From positions 1 through 9,467 of the forward strand of contig PKWT01000270.1 in NCBI GenBank assembly GCA_003132125.1: DNA of 9,467 bases. Direction: 5' to 3'. Below, piece by piece: positions 6,797-9,467 of the stretch; positions within the stretch are counted from its first letter, which is position 1, and the number at the start of each line of letters is the position of its first letter. The translations under genes were made by a program, and so were the position numbers. The notes below the pieces were generated by a model. The model made no database searches, was not told the origin of the DNA, and saw only the letters and a program-made list of their open reading frames with translations. This DNA is from Micrococcales bacterium (GTDB lineage Bacteria; Actinomycetota; Actinomycetes; Actinomycetales; Dermatophilaceae).

Positions 6797-7603
6797 ATGA
6801 CCCCGATGACGAAGGTGAACGAGCTCGCCCACACGGCTTTGACAGTCGGTCAGGTGGCCGAGCAGCTCGGCGTGACGGTGCGCACGCTGCACCACTACGA
6901 CGCGATCGGCCTGGTGGTTCCGAGCGGGCGCACGCCGGCCGGCTACCGGCTCTACACCGTCGAGGACCTCACACGCCTTCAGCATGTCGTGGTCTATCGC
7001 CGGCTCGGGTTCGCCCTGGAGGAGATAACCCTCCTTCTCGACGACCCGTCGGTTGACGTCGGCGAGCACCTGCGGCGTCAACGCGCAGCGGTCATGTCCC
7101 GGCTGGATGAGATGCGCGATCTCATCACGGCCATCGATCGAGCGATGGAGAAGGAAATGTCAGGCATCAAGCTGACCAAGGAAGAGCAGAAGGAGCTGTT
7201 CGGCGATGGCTTCTCCGAGGACTATGCCGACGAGGCCGAGCAGCGGTGGGGTGAGACCGAGGCCTGGAAGCAGTCGCAGAGCCGGACGTCGAAGTACACG
7301 AAGGAGGACTGGGCCGAGGTCAAGGCCGAGATGGATGCCACCAACGCTGCGTTCGTGTCTGCGATGACCGATGGCGAGCCCGCGACCAGTGAGCGAGCCA
7401 TGGACGCCGCCGAGCAGTCCCGGCTCCACATCCACACGTGGTTCTACGACATCACCCCGGAGTTCCACCGCAGCCTCGGTGACATGTACGTCGCGGACCC
7501 GCGGTTCACCAAGACCTACGAGGACATCAAGCCGGGGATGGCGCAGTACGTGCGCGACGCGATCCATGCCAACGCCGACCGCGCGGCAGGTCAACAGTCC
7601 TGA
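6797..7603 (+). CDS. MerR-family transcriptional activator with TipAS antibiotic-binding domain (TipAL-like)
   Basis: 268 residues from ATG 6797. Residues about 15-85 are a MerR winged helix-turn-helix (LTVGQVAEQLGVTVRTLHHYD, then PAGYRLY), followed by a coiled-coil dimerisation helix to about 118. Residues about 121-268 are a TipAS domain, close to Streptomyces TipA in blocks such as SKYTKEDW, ERAMDAAE, GDMYVADPRFT and MAQYVRDAI. TipA binds thiopeptides and activates its own promoter. Bacillus Mta is a relative that activates efflux. An in-frame GTG at 6776 lies inside the operator, upstream of the expected transcript start, so ATG 6797 is chosen; ATG 6806 is possible. The protein has no cysteine, and the TipA segment YDCGYEMHTC reads YDITPEFHRS here, so covalent capture of a dehydroalanine tail is unlikely. 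A second, internal start is marked separately. No terminator separates it convincingly from tmk. The ligand is unknown. Confidence 0.94.
   Translation: MTPMTKVNELAHTALTVGQVAEQLGVTVRTLHHYDAIGLVVPSGRTPAGYRLYTVEDLTRLQHVVVYRRLGFALEEITLLLDDPSVDVGEHLRRQRAAVMSRLDEMRDLITAIDRAMEKEMSGIKLTKEEQKELFGDGFSEDYADEAEQRWGETEAWKQSQSRTSKYTKEDWAEVKAEMDATNAAFVSAMTDGEPATSERAMDAAEQSRLHIHTWFYDITPEFHRSLGDMYVADPRFTKTYEDIKPGMAQYVRDAIHANADRAAGQQS
7147..7159 (+). promoter_or_regulatory. Internal ribosome site and ATG for a stand-alone TipAS-like protein
   Basis: GGAG at 7147-7150 (within a GGAGAAGGA run) is 6 nt ahead of an in-frame ATG at 7157. Translation from there would give MSGIKLTKEEQKELFG... of 148 residues, exactly the TipAS ligand-binding domain without DNA-binding part. 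Streptomyces tipA is known to make such a short form from an in-frame internal start at the equivalent place (MGINLTPEE...). This Shine-Dalgarno is better than anything in front of the full-length start. Confidence 0.65.
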
Positions 7604-7627
7604 GGCGCTGCTGTGGGCGGCCTGCCA

Positions 7628-7633
7628 TAGGCT
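7628..7633 (+). promoter_or_regulatory. Possible -10 element for a leaderless tmk transcript
   Basis: TAGGCT fits TANNNT and ends 7 nt before the GTG at 7641, the geometry expected for a leaderless message. No good -35 is visible 17-18 bp upstream and the Shine-Dalgarno is poor. Weak evidence. Confidence 0.3.
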
Positions 7634-7640
7634 CAGGCGC

Positions 7641-8285
7641 GTGAACCTGCCAGAGCCTTCGTCGTCCTCGCTCGGCCTGTTCATCGCTCTCGAGGGCGGT
7701 GACGGATCGGGCAAGTCGACCCAGGGCCGGTTGCTGCGGGGGTGGCTGGTGGAGCTTGGCCACACGGTGGTGGTGACGCGAGAGCCTGGTGGCACAGAGT
7801 TCGGTCGCACCGTTCGACAGCTTGTGCTGCATGGCGGGCACGTGGCACCACGCGCTGAGGCCCTGCTCTTCGCTGCCGACCGCGCTCACCACGTCGAGAC
7901 CCTGATCCGGCCGGCGTTGGAGCGCGGTGAGGTGGTGATCACCGACCGCTACATGGACTCCTCGATCGCCTACCAGGGCGCCGCCCGTGACCTCGGGATC
8001 GACGAGGTGCGCGAGCTCAACATGTGGGCGACCGTTGGATTGCTGCCTGCGCTCACCGTTCTGATCGACCTGCCGGCTGAGGTCGGTCGGGCCCGCCGGA
8101 GAGGGGTTCACGACCGCCTCGAGTCCGAGGCCGACACGTTCCACAGCGCGGTGCGCGAGCACTTCCTCACCCTCGCGCGTGCCGACCCGGATCGTTACCT
8201 CGTCGTCGACGGTGAGCTGCCGGCTGAGCAGATCAGCCAACTCGTCCGGGCCAGAGTTGCCACGTTGCCGGGGGTGATGCTGTGA
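7641..8285 (+). CDS. tmk: Thymidylate kinase (dTMP kinase)
   Basis: Phosphorylates dTMP to dTDP with ATP, in dTTP synthesis for replication. 214 residues from the GTG at 7641, normal length. The P-loop is E18-GGDGSGKST (K25 contacts phosphate), followed by the TREPGGTEFG block of the dTMP site, then ITDRYMDSSIAYQG with the family's DRY motif, and an arginine-rich LID (RARRRGVHDR). No basic residue lies inside the P-loop while arginines are in the LID, the arrangement of E. coli-type (type II) enzymes. The frame is open much further upstream, but that part overlaps the regulator gene and has no family character. GTG 7641 is the only sensible start and sits 37 nt after the regulator stop. The 3' end overlaps holB by 4 nt (GTGA), so the two are almost certainly co-transcribed. 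Confidence 0.97.
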   Translation: MNLPEPSSSSLGLFIALEGGDGSGKSTQGRLLRGWLVELGHTVVVTREPGGTEFGRTVRQLVLHGGHVAPRAEALLFAADRAHHVETLIRPALERGEVVITDRYMDSSIAYQGAARDLGIDEVRELNMWATVGLLPALTVLIDLPAEVGRARRRGVHDRLESEADTFHSAVREHFLTLARADPDRYLVVDGELPAEQISQLVRARVATLPGVML

Positions 8286-9421
8286 CGGTCTGGGACGACG
8301 TCGTCGGTCAGGAGCCTGCCGTGGCGGTGCTTCAACGAGCGGTCACGGACCCGAACGCCATGACTCACGCGTGGCTGCTCACGGGCCCCCCTGGGTCGGG
8401 CAGATCCGTTGCAGCCAAAGCGTTTGCGGCCGCGTTGCAGTGCACGGACGGCGGCTGCGGTACCTGCCACGAGTGCCGCACCGCACTCGAGGGCACACAC
8501 GCTGATGTTGATGTCATCGCCACTGAGGGCCTCACGCTCAAGGTCGAGCTGGTGCGCGATCTGGTCCAGCTCGCCGCTCGCCGCCCCTCCGTCGGACGCT
8601 GGCGGGTGATCGTGCTGGAGGATGCCGACCGACTGCATGAGCGGGCCGCCGACGCGCTGCTCAAGGCGTTGGAGGAGCCGGTCGAGCGGACCGTATGGAT
8701 CTTGTGTGCCCCCTCGCTCGAGGATGTGATCATCACGATCCGTTCGCGCTGTCGGCATGTGCGCCTGCGGACGCCTCCGGTCGAGGCGGTTGCGGCGCTG
8801 CTGGTTCGTCGCGACGGCATCGATCCTGCAATGGCAACGTTCGCTGCCCGGGCGGCCCAGTGCCACGTGGGGCTTGCCCGTCGACTGGCCCGTGACGAGG
8901 GCGCCAGGATCAGGCGGCGCGACGTCATCGCACTGGCGGGGAAGATCCGCGGTGTCGGTGATGCAATCGGTGCCGCCGCCGATCTGGAGGGCATCGCCAA
9001 GGAGGAGGCAGGCGCGTCAACGACAGAGCGTGATGTCGCCGAGAAGGTGCGCCTGATGGAGACGTTGGGCGCTGACCCCAGCGCGCGCACCCAACCGCCG
9101 CACATCCGCTCGCAGGTCGCTGCTCTGGAGCGGGATCAGAAGACCCGGGCCACCAGATTCGGTCGAGACGTCATCGACCGGTCGCTGATCGACCTGCTCT
9201 CGATCTATCGCGACGCCCTCGTGGTGCACACCGGCGCGTCGATCGGGCTGGTCAACCAGGACATGATCGAACAGGTTCACCATCTCGCAGGCGTCCTGTC
9301 ACCCGAACGACTGCTGGGCTGCATGGACGCAATCGGCACCGCCCGCGAGCGCATCGATGCCAACGTCCAGCCGCTGCTGGCTCTCGAGGCGATGGCGATC
9401 TCGTTGCAGCTTCCTCGCTGA
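8282..9421 (+). CDS. holB: DNA polymerase III subunit delta' (clamp loader)
   Basis: Clamp-loader AAA+ subunit that, with delta and gamma/tau, opens and loads the beta sliding clamp. 379 residues from a GTG that overlaps the tmk stop. N-terminal AAA+ domain: WDDVVGQE, then a Walker A-like GPPGSGRS (35-42) in which the nucleotide-binding Lys is Arg41. A zinc module follows with C54, C59, C62 and C65. The Walker B position reads LEDADRL (E113, D114, D116), followed by LLKALEEP. The SRC motif S155-R156-C157, the arginine-finger loop of delta' and gamma, is intact. The C-terminal helical part is less conserved but matches the collar region in length. The Lys to Arg change fits a delta' subunit that does not hydrolyse ATP itself; I believe it is common in actinobacterial homologues. 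tmk-holB is a frequent bacterial pair, supporting the call over a gamma/tau paralogue. Confidence 0.94.
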   Translation: MTVWDDVVGQEPAVAVLQRAVTDPNAMTHAWLLTGPPGSGRSVAAKAFAAALQCTDGGCGTCHECRTALEGTHADVDVIATEGLTLKVELVRDLVQLAARRPSVGRWRVIVLEDADRLHERAADALLKALEEPVERTVWILCAPSLEDVIITIRSRCRHVRLRTPPVEAVAALLVRRDGIDPAMATFAARAAQCHVGLARRLARDEGARIRRRDVIALAGKIRGVGDAIGAAADLEGIAKEEAGASTTERDVAEKVRLMETLGADPSARTQPPHIRSQVAALERDQKTRATRFGRDVIDRSLIDLLSIYRDALVVHTGASIGLVNQDMIEQVHHLAGVLSPERLLGCMDAIGTARERIDANVQPLLALEAMAISLQLPR

Positions 9422-9467
9422 CGCAACCGGCGCTGGCGTCGTCCCACAACGGTGTGACTCTGGCTCC
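9422..9467. other. Right edge after holB, nothing identified
   Basis: 46 bases remain after the holB stop. I see no complete hairpin, start codon with ribosome site, or tRNA beginning that I could support; the next gene lies outside the window. Confidence 0.5.

Noticed and set aside
7599..7637. Inverted repeat CCTGAG/CTCAGG around the regulator stop as terminator
   Set aside because: Only 6 bp with a 27-nt loop and no U-tract; not better than chance in GC-rich DNA.

Overview
The window is high-GC DNA with actinobacterial gene content: GTG starts, promoters that appear leaderless, a lysine-rich tail on TopA, a TipA-type MerR regulator and a topA...tmk-holB neighbourhood. I cannot place it more precisely than Actinobacteria (actinomycete-like) from sequence alone. 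Nearly all of the window is coding, and I see no phage, IS element, CRISPR array or RNA gene.

Layout: (1) 1-1311 (+) is the C-terminal part of a membrane proton-pumping pyrophosphatase (hppA) carrying the K+-independent signature. It is followed by a strong UUCG-capped hairpin and a second, longer imperfect palindrome. (2) 1579-2391 (-) is a LigB/YgiD-type extradiol dioxygenase, convergent with hppA, with a plausible leaderless promoter overlapped by a small inverted repeat. (3) 2589-5396 (+) is DNA topoisomerase I with four C-terminal repeats, no cysteine-based zinc fingers and a histone-H1-like tail. (4) 5399-6754 (+) is a beta-lactamase-fold serine hydrolase 2 nt after topA. (5) 6797-7603 (+) is a TipAL-like MerR regulator behind a near-textbook tipA-type promoter. 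(6) 7641-8285 (+) is thymidylate kinase, overlapping by 4 nt (7) 8282-9421 (+) the DNA polymerase III delta' subunit. The last 46 bases hold nothing I can identify.

How it fits together: topA, tmk and holB supply DNA supercoiling control, dTTP synthesis and clamp loading. A serine hydrolase and an antibiotic-sensing regulator sit between them. The most informative local signal is the regulator. Its promoter has a 19-bp spacer filled by an inverted repeat with the same arms as I recall for the Streptomyces tipA promoter, and it places transcription at the A of an ATG. The gene also has an internal Shine-Dalgarno and ATG that would make a stand-alone ligand-binding domain. The protein lacks the cysteines that TipA uses to capture thiopeptides covalently. 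I found no convincing undescribed multi-gene system; the window is mostly housekeeping with interesting regulatory detail.
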